Positions 48,440-60,603 are shown, counted from the first letter of the stretch. The stretch: 64,000 nt of DNA from Odiellus spinosus (GCA_963920705.1 OY987239.1:9081504-9145503), one strand, 5' to 3'. Notes: generated from the letters alone by a model not told the origin. Translations and numbers: made by a program.

Positions 48440-48600
48440 TAAAAAACTCTCCCAATGCATGCTAGGACATCCTGTTTCCTGACAAGGGAACAAGGCGGCG
48501 TAGGGGGTAGGGAGAATTAACAAAGTTTTTCCGCCAGGTGGCGGAGGTCTTCAAGTTTCTGTCTCTCTCCTGTGGAGTCCTGAATACGAAGGGCTCCAAC
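48440..48600. repeat. Interspersed repeat O, copy 3
   Basis: Matches 8500-8640, including CTCCCAATGCATGCTAGGA and CGAAGGGCTC, in the exon 5-6 intron of P1. P2 lacks it at the equivalent place. Confidence 0.5.
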
Positions 48601-48947
48601 ATATGTCTAACAAATTAAGCATTCGCCTATAACAATTAAAGTCTGATACGTTAACTTTCCTAGTTTTCCATCAAAGATCCTAACAATAAGGAAATGATCA
48701 AATTGAACTCTGACGCTCATCGTTATAAAGGGTTCTTGACACCATCTTACTTAGAAACATTTCCTAATGGAACTGTCAAATACGCGTGGATAAATTCTGT
48801 ATCAAACGTACAGAATGAGTTAAGAAGCTGTCATTCCATTTAGCAAAACAGTACCACTACGAATCATGGAAAACGTCTATTACTTGTGAGTTTTAATGAT
48901 TACTTACACGCGAAAGAAGACGTAGCTGGTCCTTTAGTTCGGCATAT

Positions 48948-49592
48948 ATAGGGTGTCTCAGAGCTACAGTGGGTTCTATGGGTCATTTTTGTCGTACAGG
49001 GCGTTGTTTAAAGGGAGAATGCAACCTAACAAGTGATTTTTTATCGATTCCTTATTGTTTAAATAGGCCTAATCCACTATTTAAAAAATTTACAAACAAA
49101 TATTAAAATGGAAATAAATTTAAAACTTACCCGGAAAATAGGCTTAGTGGGATTCATGGAGCTCCTGATTTCCTCGCGTGTAAGGTCTAGCGACCAATCG
49201 CGCGCGACGTAAGTCTCGTGGAAATCTCGCGTGAACGACGGGCCTTTGCTCATTGGTCGCTAGACCTGACACGGACGCGATTCAGGATCTCCATGAATCC
49301 CGCTAAGCCTATTTTCCGGGTAAGTTTTAAATTTATTTCTAGTTTAATATTTGTATTGTAAACTTTTTATCGGTGGATTAGGCCTATTTAAACGATAAGG
49401 AATCGATGAAAAAATCACTTGAAATTAGGTTGCATTCTCCTTTTAAGAGTTACGAAAGGAATCATGCGCGGGTGACCCCTTAAACCTTAATCGGCTCCTC
49501 GTACGACAAAACGTCATAGAACATTTTCGTCTTAAAATGACCCATAGAACCCACAATAGATTGGTCTTACCACCATTTTCGAAACACGCTGT
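48948..49592. mobile_element. Family G fold-back element carrying a nested family F element
   Basis: Outer ends ATAGGGTGTCTCAGAG and TTTTCGAAACACGCTGTAT. The inverted interior includes GTCGTAC and GGGTGACCCCTTAA. A family F copy (49008-49446) sits inside it. A short relic of the same left end is present in P2 near 57918-57975, so G entered before the P1/P2 split and F came later. Confidence 0.65.
49008..49446. mobile_element. Family F element (TTAA), copy 4
   Basis: A 439-bp copy flanked by TTAA at both ends and nested in family G. Confidence 0.82.
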
Positions 49593-49639
49593 ATATTTTA
49601 GCAAAAGTTGATCAATTTATTCCATAGAAGTAATCAACG

Positions 49640-49860
49640 CCATGTAGCTTAATACCATCAAGAAACGTCCTGGTAAATGTAGCAGCATGATTTTGATTCT
49701 GTCGGTGTAAATAATGAAGGGAGCTCCCCTTTTTAGAGAAATTCCGGAGAGGGGGGGGGAGATAGTATATAGCCAAGCGCGGCCTGCCTAAATTCAGACA
49801 CTCTCCCGACTCTAAGTATTGTGGAAGAGTCCAAATTAGTCAAGCCAGACAGGGGTGATG
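49640..49860. repeat. Repeat L, diverged copy in the exon 6-7 intron of P1
   Basis: Aligned by AAATTCCGGAG and the AGACAGTAT/ACAATATAG stretch. The equivalent copy in P2 is at 58080-58255, so it was present before that duplication. Confidence 0.5.
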
Positions 49861-49932
49861 ACTTTTTGGACTTTTAAGTGATGACGTAAAATTGGATAGT
49901 ATTAGTATCCATTGCATGTTTTTAATATATAT

Positions 49933-50239
49933 CAGAAGCCGATGAAACCCTTCTTTGAAGTCTGTATGGGTTAGCTTCAAAAAGCGCGATTCGTACGCCT
50001 CCTAACGGTAGATATTTTCGGAGCGGGAGTTCGTCGAGCGAATATCTCTAGCAGCCTTGGAGTTCGTCAAAAAAACGTCGTCGTTTGTGGAGAGATAGAA
50101 TTTCCAATTTTCCGTAGACAGGGGGTATGAAGTAGGACCCCTCTGATCTCGTAAAATTGTGAATTTTACCCATACAGAGAGAAGCGCTATATGGAACATT
50201 AGAGTAGTAGACTTCAAAGGATGGTTTCATCGGCTTCTG
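49933..50239. mobile_element. MITE family A, copy 18
   Basis: A 307-bp copy, shortened near the left end, with target duplication TATATAT. P2 has the uninterrupted AATATATATGGCCAACC at 58780. Confidence 0.88.
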
Positions 50240-50678
50240 TATATATGGGCAACCAAAAATCAAATAAATATTTTTAATTGAGATGATAGTGCCTTAAAAC
50301 TACAAAAAAGAAATGAAATGATTTTTGGGAACCCTGCTGGTCTTGTATTTTATAATTTTATATAGAAAACCCTAGCTACGTTAAAATGTATTCGATATAT
50401 CAGTATCGGTAGCGTAATTGTGTATATTTGTGCAGGGGTCATAGGTATGTGGAAACCGATCAGGGCACCCGAAACAATCGATTCTGGGATCGTGAATACG
50501 GTGACTGCTGGGCGCCTGAAAAATTAACCAGTTTGAATTTGGAGAGAGTCATGACAGTTGCGGAATTAATTGTTGTATTTCAAGCTTGGTTGTACGGCAT
50601 CTCCATCTCTCTGGCAATATTGCTACTCGAACTGCTTGTCTATTATTTTCATTAAACAAGCCTGCACATCTCTTATAT

Positions 50679-51012
50679 CAGAAGCCGATGAAACCCTCCT
50701 TTAAAGTCGATTATTCCCGGGTCTTGTCTACCCCTCTATATGGGTTATTCTCAAAAGGCGCGATTTGTACGCCTCCTAACGGTAGATGTTTTCGGAGCGG
50801 GTGCTCGTCGAGCGAATATCTCTAGCAGCCTTGGAGTTCGTCCAAAAACGTCGTCGTTTGTGGAGAGAGAGAATTTCCAATTTTCCGCTGACAGGGGGGA
50901 TGAAGTAGGACCCCTTCTAACTCGTAAAATTGTGAATTTTACCCATACAGAGAGGAGCGCTATATGGAACATTGGAGTAGTAGACTTCAAAGGAGGGTTT
51001 CATCGGCTTCTA
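50679..51012. mobile_element. MITE family A, copy 19
   Basis: A 334-bp copy 23 bp after the stop codon of P1; target duplication CTTATAT. P2 has the empty site TCTCTTATATTGAAC at 59240. Confidence 0.9.
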
Positions 51013-51029
51013 CTTATATTGAACATCCC

Positions 51030-51850
51030 ATCGATCCAATGAAAATGAAAAACGTAATTATAATATTGTTTACAAGCTCGGTCAACGAAACGGAATAGGA
51101 AGTTTGTTTCGAGTCTGAAGTTTGATCATTATTCTCAATACAAACGTCGGCTTTATTACATTTCGAAACTTATTTTAGTTTTAACGCGGGAAAATGTAAA
51201 ACACCATATTTGCGAAGTTAGCAAGAGCTCAAATTTAATGCTTTGTTTTCTAAATAGAGCTTTTTTTCTGATACACGGCCATGTAAATATATCCGAATAT
51301 TACGAACATTTGTCAAAGTCGTTAAAAATATTTAATGATTGTGCTGCCATTAATATTATATTTTAATGGTTATAATCATTAATGTTCTAAAATCAAATAT
51401 AAAGTTTATTTCGAGGCTGAAGTTTGATCAGTGTTTAAAATATGAACCTATGCATAGTCTTTATTACATTTATAATGGTATTTTAGTTTAAACATGCGAA
51501 AATTCTGAAGCACTATGCCTATATTGGCGAAGTTTTCATATTTTGTTTTAAAACAGAACTTTTTTTTCTGATACACGAACTTGTGTCTTGAAAATATTTA
51601 ATGTTTGTGCTGGCATTGATATTATATTTTAATGGTTAGAAATATTATAGAATAGTTAATGTTCTAAATTTAACGTTTAAAACACGCGTATAATGTTATC
51701 TTGGCGCATTCGGACAGATCTTAGCGTTGGATTCGATCAGCATTCGAAGAGCTCGAAGTTTGTAAAACTTTTAGTATTTGTATGAGATCTGATTTATAAA
51801 AATATTTTATCCGTATACTAATTTGCTTAAAATTAGACTATTATATCCAG
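51030..51850 (+). other. Duplicated 3' flank of P1, itself partly doubled
   Basis: Matches 43640-44220 and 59250-59840. A second, more diverged round of the same motif (GAAGTTTGATCAGTG, TTTTTTCTGATACACG) occurs at about 51400-51700, so the flank was duplicated in tandem in this unit only. No splice-bounded ORF is conserved across the copies. Confidence 0.5.
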
Positions 51851-52055
51851 ACATGTAGATCTATAAGAATTCTCAATTATAAAAACAAAATTTAGATAAT
51901 AATCCTAAAGGCTTCATTTAATTTAGTTAATTTTCTTCAAATTTTAAGTGAAAATTTTTTACTTTTATTATTTCGACAGAACTGAATTTTCTTTTAAAGA
52001 CTAATATTTTCGAAATCCAGATAATCTAGTTTTTGTTTAATTCACTTGACGGAAA

Positions 52056-52462
52056 CAGTGTGACCACTTTTCTTATATTTCCTATTTTTCCTATATTTTC
52101 ACCTCCTTCCTATAATTTAATGTCAATTCCTATAATCTCCTATATTTCTACTCAAAATCTCTAGTTAAGGGTAAAGTTCTAAATCATGCTGTCAGCTGTG
52201 GCTGTATAAGATTATTTTAGCTTCACTGTACATTTTCCAGTTAAAATAGTCTGTAAAAGTCCATACTATTTAAGCAATTGGATCATATTAATACCGTGTT
52301 TAAACCGGTGGCGAGAGTTTTGAAGCAATAATAAACAAGCTTCTTTTAATTAATTATTTTCATATTTTATCATATATTTTGCATAAAAGTCTTCCTATAT
52401 TTTCCTATATTTCGCAAAGAAATTTCCTATGTATGATTTTCAAATTTTCAGTGGTCACCCTG
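52056..52462. mobile_element. Family I hAT-like element, copy 3
   Basis: A 407-bp copy with ends CAGTGTGACCAC / GTGGTCACCCTG, without block X. It lies between P1 and P2. Confidence 0.68.
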
Positions 52463-52659
52463 CTAACGAAATTTCTTGAAGTTCGGCTCTCACCATTTGT
52501 TTAGAATGGCTAAGGATTAATTTTTAGATTACTCATTCAGTATTCAGGATCATAAATATTAACTCTTCTAGTACAGACAGGGGTTTTTCAAAATTTGCTT
52601 CGATTACTATTTTAAATATAATTAAAAATCTATTTGAACCACCCTGTGTAAGATATCAC

Positions 52660-52930
52660 TTTATTATTCCATGAAAACAAACAACGCCTCGTATATTAAT
52701 ACTATCAGCAAAGGTCCAGATAAATGTACCGCCAAATTCTGATTTTAGACACTCTAGCGGTCGGAGTCGCCGTGTAAATAGTGAATCCGGAAGCGCCACT
52801 CTTTGGTGAAATTCCGGAGTTGTGAGGGAAACAATATAGAAATGGGGGCCCCGCCGAAATTCTGTAACTCTCTCCTGACTTGAAATTTTAAATGATGGGC
52901 TTTTGCTGATAATGTTAAGCTATGGGGTGC
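52660..52930. repeat. Repeat L, copy upstream of P2
   Basis: Near-identical to the 44.9-kb copy over GAATCCGGAAGCGCCACTC. A short deletion removes the segment after CCTGACTTGAAAT. Confidence 0.62.
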
Positions 52931-52995
52931 TGTTTACTTTTGTGGAATAAAGTCATAGACTTTTGATACCATAAGTGATTTAATAATTTTTATAG

Positions 52996-55900
52996 ATATA
53001 GCATCTATAATATGGCGACAGAAAAATTTGAGTTTCGCTTTAGCGTAAGTTGATTTTGTGGAATCCATATCCGTAGTGAGTGATCATGATAATTATTTTA
53101 AAACAGTCTTTGACACAATACTCTCAAACATTGATCGATAAAATCTTGAGTGGAGTATTTACAGAGCTGAGCGTGCATTCCTACTCGCAATATATCTTAA
53201 CGAGTCTAGCAAATGTTAGGTATTCACATCTCAAAATATTTTGTCACCTTTATTCGTTTTATGTTTCTGGCTATCAATTTCTTTAAAAGGAGCTAGATAG
53301 TACCCCATGATTTCTATTTGTTTTGTATGTAGAGCTCGGAGCTCGTTTAACTTTTGATGTGTGTGTATATTTGTTGTTAAGATTTCCGCGTTTGTAATTT
53401 TCTTGCAACGTGCAAATAATAATTTCCAGTAGCCCTTAGATCACTCGGGATGATCTTGGTAGTGCCAAGAATCCATTCAGGTTCCATAAGAATATGGGAG
53501 CATAGCTTTAGCCTCTGGTACCATCCTCCCAAACTTTGTAACAAAAGTTCGTCCGCAATTTTCGCAACATTTGTACGCTTAGATCTTTTTTCGGTCGGCT
53601 CCATTTTTATTACCCAAAATATTACGTCAAGGTCGTTAGTGGCGCGGGTTAATAATAAATGTCAGGAGCGATTTACTTGAAAAATCGATTCGAAGCGGAC
53701 GAACTTTTGCTTCAAAGTTTGGGAGGATGGTTATAGAATCGCGGCCCTCCCATATTCTTATGGAACCAGAATGGATTCTTGGGTAGTGTAGATCTTACCC
53801 TGACAAAGATACCTCTCATTGTAAACTAAGAAAACTTGTTACCAATTTGTAAAGGACAAGCCTTTTCTGGTTTTTCAGTAAACTGTATTGGGGGTGGTAG
53901 ACAAAGTGAGTTCCACCCTGTATAATTCTAATACGAGTGAAAATTAACCTTTTATATATTTGTTTTATTTATCGTTGGTTGCTTTCTCTGTAAGTAATGT
54001 TTTATTAACTGTTATAGCGTTGTTTATGTATCACCGCGATCATATAAATATCCAGGAAATGCTTTGATTAAGGGAGTAAGTATTGAAATTTAATTATCTC
54101 AGAAAACTAGATGACAAACGGAGGAAATACACAAAGGGAGAGAAAGACGTAGCGAAATGTGAAGGAACATTTTTGTCTTACGCAAATTATCGACCGGCAA
54201 TTTTGGGTTTATACATTTATGCAGGTCGGTATGTCGTGTAGAGTTATGTCATCGACAATGGGTTAATTTGAGATACATTTCATAGATAGGAAGCGACTAT
54301 AAGGGTCCATTTGATCGACAAAAACGAGCCAGCGGGTTGTCCTTTAGTGTTGTTTAAGTCATTTTGTCAGAGCACTAGGGTTTAAGAAGCTGAAACATTA
54401 AGATATTTAATTTCTTCATTTGCTGACCGGAATCTCTGCTGCTGAACTTGTTCAGTAATCTGACACTTATCTTTAAAGCCAGTGTTTGGTAAAATACTAA
54501 ATACCTACTCCTACGATAAAGTATTTAAAATACTTAAAGTATTTTAAAATAATAAATACTTAAAATAGTGTAATTTTATCCTAAATCTGAACGCTTCTGT
54601 TTCAGAACACTTTCATTTAAAAATGCGTAATTTAACTTCGGTCTATTTAAAGATTCCTAAATTTGCTAAAGGAACCACTTCGGCACCTCGAATCGAGAAA
54701 TAGGTGCCACCAATGGTTTCCCCGGCCGAATTTACTTAGGGAAAGGCGGAATAAGCTAGCTCGACCCAGTTTGCGAAGTTATCGACGATTTCCTTTGAAA
54801 TGAAGATTATTTTATGGTTTCTATACACAAGCAATGCCAAATTTTTAAATCGTCGAAAACTTCGCAAATACTGGCTTGATAGCGCTAATTCTGCCTTTTC
54901 CTCGGTAAATTGGGCCAAGAAATCCATTGTTGATGCTCATTTCACGATTCGAGCTGCGCAAGTGGTTCCTTTTTCAAATTTTGGGATTTTTTTTTTTATT
55001 ATAGGCTATAAGATAGTTCAGAAGCAGGGGGTGTTCAGAATTAGAGTCGTTCGTTCAGAAATAGAAGCCGCTACTGCGGTCTTCAAAACCGCCTCCGCGT
55101 CAAATGTACGCGTCATGGAACTATTCAAACTTGGTCGCTAACAATTCCATGGCAATAGAGATCTCGGATTTCTTAAAAAGCGTTCAGAGATAGTCAACCC
55201 TACCCTACCGGCGATAGCCGGAATTTTGCAAGCGTGTTTCTTCCGCTTGCATCTTGATGGTGGTTTTTCACGGACCATTTGACTCTTTGATAAATACAGT
55301 ATTTTCGCTAATAATATTCAGTTTTTTTTAAATACTAGAAAAAATGTATTTAAAATAAAATACTGAATACATTTATTTAAAAAGTGTTTAAAATACTACC
55401 CAACACTGTTCAAAACCACTTTTCCCATGGGGTAAAAAATAATAACGTTAAAAGGACTCGTTTTGGGAGAAATAGGACGCCACGTTTTTGGGAGAACTCA
55501 GAACTGCTAACTATAGTTGAAATGAGAACACTCCCTTGTCCTTTTTCTCTGTGTCGTCACTCCAAACGTGGGCATGCGCTAATTAAAACAATAAAATCCT
55601 GTATTTTGTAGGTCTTTCATATGTTGATGCAAAATTCTGTGCCAAGTAGTAGCACAGAGTTACATTTTTCTCCAGTTTTTACGATTTCTGAAGCTAGAAT
55701 ATTTACTGCCATAAATCCGACAAGTTTCGGTGGAACGGCAAGATTCTCACTGGCAGGATTTCAAGACATAATTTGGATATTAATGGCGATTTTCATCATT
55801 ATTTTGTCTATGACTTCTTTGCTTTTCAAGTATTTTATCCAGCGACACTCTTATAAACGTAGTTGCTTGTGTTTTGAATACATCTTCTTCTTTGTGGCGT

Positions 55901-58900
55901 CGCTTTTGCAAAACCGTTAAGTATATTTTATAGTTTTGCCCCAGACAGTACTATCGCTATAAATCACATCTGTACGTTCGCTTACGTAGGACATGCTTGC
56001 GAAAAGGTGTCTTTTATACAAGTATGTTTACTCAGGGAAATTGAAATGGACCCAAAAGGTCAGGGAAATAATTTTTTTGGCGAAAGTTAGTTATTATTTA
56101 TCGAAGTAAGATCGTAGAGCCCCTAGCGACATCTAGGTAATAATAATATAGAGATCACGAGTTAAATTTATGATATATTGTTAATTTTAAATTATTAAAA
56201 TTATTTGACACTTAAAATAAATCCTAATTAATTTATACAAAATGTATTCTCGGTTATTAACCTAACATTTATGAATTTTCCGCCTACATTTGAATATCCC
56301 GCCCTTTTTACCCTCAAGAAAGCGACATCTAACGATATTTTTGAAATCAGTACCCCCGCCCCTTTTATTTATTTATTCTAAGGATAGATAAGGCAGTGGC
56401 TAGGTAATTTGTCGAAAAGGATGATACGTAAAACTCGTGGATGGTGTCAGTAATACGTCTATACAAAGCGAAATAATTTCATAGGCACTTTTATTTTTAA
56501 CATGGACCCGTAAAATAGGCTTAGTTGGATTCATTGAGTTCCTGAATTTTTTCATAATGGTCAGCGACCAATAGCGAAGGCCCGTCGTTAAGGCGAGATC
56601 TCCATGAGACAAAACCTCTTTTATGAAGGCAAATCTTTTACTCCCCTCTTAATTTACGAACAGAACCCAATGTTTTCATTCGACAAAATTCTATCAAATA
56701 CCTATTGGCTGGATGGTTACTGGCCATATCTGTTCTGACCAAGTCATATTCGGGTGTTTTGAAAAGCAAATTGACTGTCTCGAAATTTTCTCGGATCAAC
56801 ACGCTACAAGATATTGAACTTAGTCCGGGAACTAAACCGCTTCTTAGTAGCAAATCTGCTTTTCATGATTATTTGACAAAGGTAACAAATACTACATCTG
56901 AAGGCATCGAACAAAAATGGAAATATCACGTTATTAGAATGCTCATAAAAAACAAGAACAAATCACGTGAACTAGTACAGGGTATTTATTGAACTAAATA
57001 CGCGCGAGCGGAAAGTTTTAGATTCGACTGGAGTCGTGGTCCTAAATGATTTAAACATGCCTTATCCACAATTAAAAAATAACAAAGAAATATTAAACTA
57101 GAAATAAATTTAAAACTTATACCAAAATTAGTCTTAGCTGGATTTATGGAGATTAGCTGAATTTTTTCAGCGACCAATCAGCAAAGGCGAAATCTTCGTG
57201 AGACTTTCGATAATATTCGATTGGTTGCTGACCTTTCGATAAGAAATTCAGGATTTCCATCAATCCAGGTTCGCTTATTTTCCTGGTTAGTTTTAAATTA
57301 TTTATTCGTAGTTTGGTATTTGTATTTTTTTACAAACACCACAAGGAATCGATAAAAACCTCGCTATTCTTTAGGCTGCATTGTCCCTTTAAGCGATAGA
57401 TTTTACGAAAATTGAGTAAGATTGGGTTTCCAAATGTTGTTTGTATAAAACCATAGAAAAATCAATTATTAAAATTAATTTAAAAGAACTTGAAAGATTA
57501 TCAAGTCGTTTTATACTAATTGATCCAACATATGACTAACAAATCTTTCGTAGTTTTTCATCAAAGATCCTAACAATAAGGAAATGATTAAATTGAACTC
57601 TGAAGCTCATCGTAACCCTGGGTTCTTGAAACCATCTCACTTAGAAGCATTTCCTAATGGAACTGTCAAATACGCGTGGATAAATTCTGTATCAAGCGTA
57701 CAGAATGAGTTAAGAAGCATCGCTTTGATAGATCATCTCAAAAATCACCAGAAAAAAATCTACGTTGGCAATAAAGTTTACTTATCGAGCATGGGTTTGA
57801 TTCCATTTAGCAAAACAGTACCACCACGAATCATGGAAAACGTCTATTACTTGTGAGTTTTAATGAATACTTACTTACACGCGAAAGGAGACTTATCTAG
57901 TCCTCTAGTTCATCATATACAGGGTGTTTCCGAGATACAGTGGGTTCTATGGGTCTATGTTCGTGTGTCGTACAATATAAGGTGGTTCGCTGCTTCGTGA
58001 CGATAGTGTGATGATGGGGGAGGTGGGATTAAAAATTGGACTTTTTCGCGTGACATAATTTATGGACAATCCCTTATTCTATAAAAGAAAACAACGCCCC
58101 TTATCCTAATACTATCAACAAACGTCCTGGTAAATGTGCCGGCTGATTCTGGTTCGGCCACTGATGTCGGTGTAAATAGTGAACGGAGAAAGAGCCACTC
58201 TTGGAGAAATTCCGGAGTTGGGGGGAGACAATATAGCCAAGCGCGGCACGCCTAAATTTTTGGTCTCGAGACAATTCGGTCTCGAGACAGTTTGGGCTCG
58301 AGACAGTTTGGTCTCGGGTCAGTTTGTTGTTTAATTCGTTTTTTAACTTACACCCGAAAATAAAAATGTGTTGAAGAATGGTTAAATGTTTAGAATTTTT
58401 GTTATTAATGGTATATATTGCTAAAACCTAGCGACTTTCGGCTCTAAACCTCGAAATGGAAGACGCGCTTAAGACGGAGAGAGGGAAAAAGAAAACGACG
58501 AAACTGTCTCGAGACCAAATTGTCTCGAGACCAATTTGTCTCGAGACCAAACCGCTCCAAGACCAAATCGGCAAGACCAAACTGCCCAAAGACCGAAGGG
58601 TCTCGAGACCAAATAGGCAAGACCAAACTGTCTCGAGACCAAAGCGGTTAGACCAAAGCGGTTAGACCAAATCGGCTAGACCAAATCGGCGAGACCAAAT
58701 TGACCTGTCCCGGGGTCTTTAAGTTCCGATAATTTTCCTCTTCCAAGATTTATTTGCGGATTTCCGTTTGCATGTTTTTAATATATATGGCCAACCAAAA
58801 ATGCAATAAATATTTTTAATTATGATGACAGTGCCTTAAAACTACAAAAAAGAAGTGAAATTATTTTTGGGAATTTGGCTCAAGTGTCCTCTTCTTCACT

Positions 58901-59226
58901 TTTTAGATTTAAAATGACACAACTTCATATTTGAAAGCTATATAATAATGTTCTTGTCTTGTCATATATATCAGGGTTTCTAGCGTAATTGTGTCTATTT
59001 GTACAGGGGTCATAGGTATGTGGAAACCGATCAGGGCACCCGAATTAAACGATTCTCTGATCGTAAATACGGAGAGTGCTGGGCGAGTGAAAAATTAACC
59101 AGTTTGAATTTGGAGAGAGTCATGACAGTTCAGGAATTAATTGTTGTATTTGAAGCTTGGTTGTACGGTATCTCCATCTCTCTGGCAATATTGCTACTCG
59201 AACTGCTTGTCTATTATTTTCATTAA
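52996..59226 (+). CDS. P2: ionotropic receptor-like gene, open through seven exons
   Basis: Exons: 1 52996-53044, 2 53107-53219, 3 54018-54075, 4 55612-55915, 5 56664-56881, 6 57554-57852, 7 59007-59226. From ATG at 53012 (MATEKFEFRFS) the joined frame is 1245 bp, 414 codons plus stop. Exon 4 has the S1 end (LHFSPVFTISEARIFTA) and TM1 (IIWILMAIFIIILSMTSLLF). Exon 5 has TM3 and the post-TM3 motif SYSGVLKSKLTVSKFSRI, and exon 6 the S2 lobe. Exon 7 has a Cys (GECWASEKL) and TM4. All are hallmarks of arthropod-type IRs. An acceptor-like TTTTTATAG just before exon 1 suggests that more 5' exons, including a signal peptide, may exist upstream. It is likely a plasma-membrane chemosensory channel subunit; the ligand is unknown. 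This is the best-preserved plus-array copy. Confidence 0.76.
53466..53781. mobile_element. MITE family B, copy 4
   Basis: A 316-bp copy in the exon 2-3 intron of P2; flanks GGTAGTGC / GGTAGTGT. Confidence 0.87.
54480..55410. repeat. AT-rich insertion-like segment in the exon 3-4 intron of P2
   Basis: About 930 bp absent from P1 and P3 at this place. Its edges share TATTTAAAATAC / AAAATACT-type words (GGTAAAATACTAAATAC left, TTTAAAATACTACCCAAC right), suggesting an inverted-ended element. It holds an ORF (54800-55141) and an antisense one with no recognisable domain. Confidence 0.5.
56085..56380. repeat. Interspersed repeat N, copy 2
   Basis: Inverted counterpart of 9612-9885 (GAAGTAAGATCGTAGA end, GCGACATCTAACGATATTT end) in the exon 4-5 intron of P2. 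It is absent from P1 and P3. Confidence 0.5.
56505..56615. mobile_element. Decayed family F remnant before the TM3 exon of P2
   Basis: Contains AAAATAGGCTTAGTTGGATTC and a GACCAAT..GGCCCGTCGTTAAG stretch. The same remnant precedes exon 5 in P1 (47650-48110, split by MITE A17) and P3 (63840-63930), so it predates the duplication. Confidence 0.6.
57059..57392. mobile_element. Diverged family F-like element in the exon 5-6 intron of P2
   Basis: Shows the family's arms (AACTAGAAATAAATTTAAAAC; GGATTTATGGAGATTAGCTG) and a terminal TGCATTGTCCCTTTAA, but at much lower identity than the four intact copies. Confidence 0.55.
58080..58255. repeat. Repeat L, diverged copy in the exon 6-7 intron of P2
   Basis: Counterpart of 49640-49860; includes AGAAATTCCGGAGTTG and GACAATATAGCCAAGCGCGG. 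Confidence 0.5.
58260..58712. repeat. Fold-back repeat with TCTCGAGACCAAA-type arms
   Basis: The left arm (58260-58325) carries four GGTCTCGAGACAGTTTG-like units. The right arm (58497-58712) carries about 12 inverted, degenerating GAGACCAAATTG-like units. About 170 bp of single-copy DNA lies between them. P1 lacks it, so the insertion is specific to P2. Confidence 0.75.
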
Positions 59227-59249
59227 ACAAGCCTACACATCTCTTATAT

Positions 59250-59840
59250 TGAACATCCCATCGATCCAATGAAAACGAAAAACGTAATTATAATATTGTT
59301 TACGAGCTCGGTCAACGAAACGGAATAGGAAGTTTGTTTCGAGTCTGAAGTTTGATCATTATTCTCAATACAAACGTCGGCTTTATTACATTTCGAAACT
59401 TATTTTAGATTTAACACTGGAAAATGTAAAACACCATATTTGCGAAGTCATCAAGAATTCAAATTTAATGCTTTGTTTTCTAATAGAGCTTATTTCTGAT
59501 ACACGCCCATGTAATTACATTGTAAATATATCCGAATACAATGAACATTTGCCAAAGTCGTTGAAATTATTTAATGTTTGCGCTGCCATTAATATTATAT
59601 TTTAATGGTTAGAAGCATTTGTGAATAGTTATTGTTCTAAATTTAACATAACACACCGTATAATAACACGCGTTTAATGATATCTGGACGCATTCAGACA
59701 GATCAGTAGCGTTAGATTCGATCACCATTCGAAGGGTTCCAAGTCTGTAAAATTTTCAGTATTTGAATAAGATCTTCTGATTTATAAAAATATTTAATTC
59801 GTCTTCTTATTTTCTTAAAATTAGACTATTATTGTTTTCG
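59250..59840 (+). other. Duplicated 3' flank of P2
   Basis: Follows the P2 stop directly and is closely alike to 51030-51400. It marks the border between the P2 and P3 units. No gene is seen from here to exon 1 of P3 except repeats. Confidence 0.5.
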
Positions 59841-60107
59841 AGTCTTGCGAAAACAGTAGCTAGCTATTTGTGATAGTGCCAAATAAGCTGGGATATTTTC
59901 TCTCTTAGAAACTGAGAAATTTTTTAGATCTATCATACTATAAAATACAGTATTCAAAATTTTTTAACTCTGGGTTGACGAGTTCTTATGACGTAGTTTA
60001 TTTGTGGAAGGTAATTAACGATAATTAACAATAGGACTTTCTGGATTAAGTAATTTTAGGAAAAAAGATCATTGGAAAGCGACCTTGTCACTGGTGCCAG
60101 AATGCTC

Positions 60108-60110
<3 letters not shown>

Positions 60111-60140
<30 letters not shown>
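60111..60140. repeat. Poly-T run
   Basis: About 30 consecutive T in the spacer before P3. No target duplication or SINE/LINE body was recognised next to it. Confidence 0.8.
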
Positions 60141-60288
60141 GATCGGGACGATGAATATTTACTCTTTTACTACAGACAGGAGTTTTTCAAAATTTCCTTC
60201 CATTACTAGGCATACTTTAAATACCATTTAAAGTCTATTTGAATCACCCTGTATAAGATATCAAAAGTCTCACTTTATTACATAAGAG

Positions 60289-60603
60289 CAAGAATTCATT
60301 CAGGTTCCATAAGAATATGGGAGGGCCGCGATTCAATAACCATCCTCCCAAACTTTGTAGCAAAAGTTCGTCCGCATCGAATCGATTTTTCAAGTAAGTC
60401 GCTCCTGACATCTATTATTAACCCGCGCCACTAACGACCTTGACATAATATTTTGGGTAATAAAAATGGAGCCGACCGAACAAGATCTAACCGTACAAAT
60501 GTTGCGAAAATTGCGGACGAACTTTTGTTACAAAGTTTGGGAGGATGGTACCAGAGGCTAAAGCTATGCTCCCATATTCTTATGGAACCTGAATGGATTC
60601 TTG
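60289..60603. mobile_element. MITE family B, copy 5
   Basis: A 315-bp copy; flanks ATAAGAG / ATACGAG are a 7-bp duplication with one change. It sits at the left edge of repeat L upstream of P3. Confidence 0.87.

Larger units (their letters stand above)
45270..50655 (+). pseudogene. P1: ionotropic receptor-like gene with a deleted S2 exon
   Basis: Exons: 1 45270-45318, 2 45381-45493, 3 46278-46335, 4 47193-47496, 5 48147-48364, 6 48664-48885, 7 50436-50655. Exon 4 contains the end of S1 (FNMSPVFMITESRIFTA) and TM1 (IIWILTAISIIVLSIASLLF). Exon 5 is the TM3 exon (YLLAGWLLAMFVLAKSYSGI, then LKSKLTVSKFSRINTLQDIE), the most recognisable IR signature here. Exon 7 is TM4 (LYGISISLAILLLELLVYYF) plus TAA. 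Exon 6 (S2) lacks 77 bp relative to P2, which shifts the frame and gives a stop soon after. The gene is probably non-functional. A second, unpaired copy of exon 1 lies at 44789-44837. MITEs A16, A17 and A18 lie in its introns, and A19 just beyond the stop. Confidence 0.72.

Noticed and set aside
54800-55141. 113-codon plus-strand ORF in the exon 3-4 intron of P2
   Set aside because: It lies in a segment private to P2 that looks inserted. No domain is recognisable and an antisense ORF covers the same bases.
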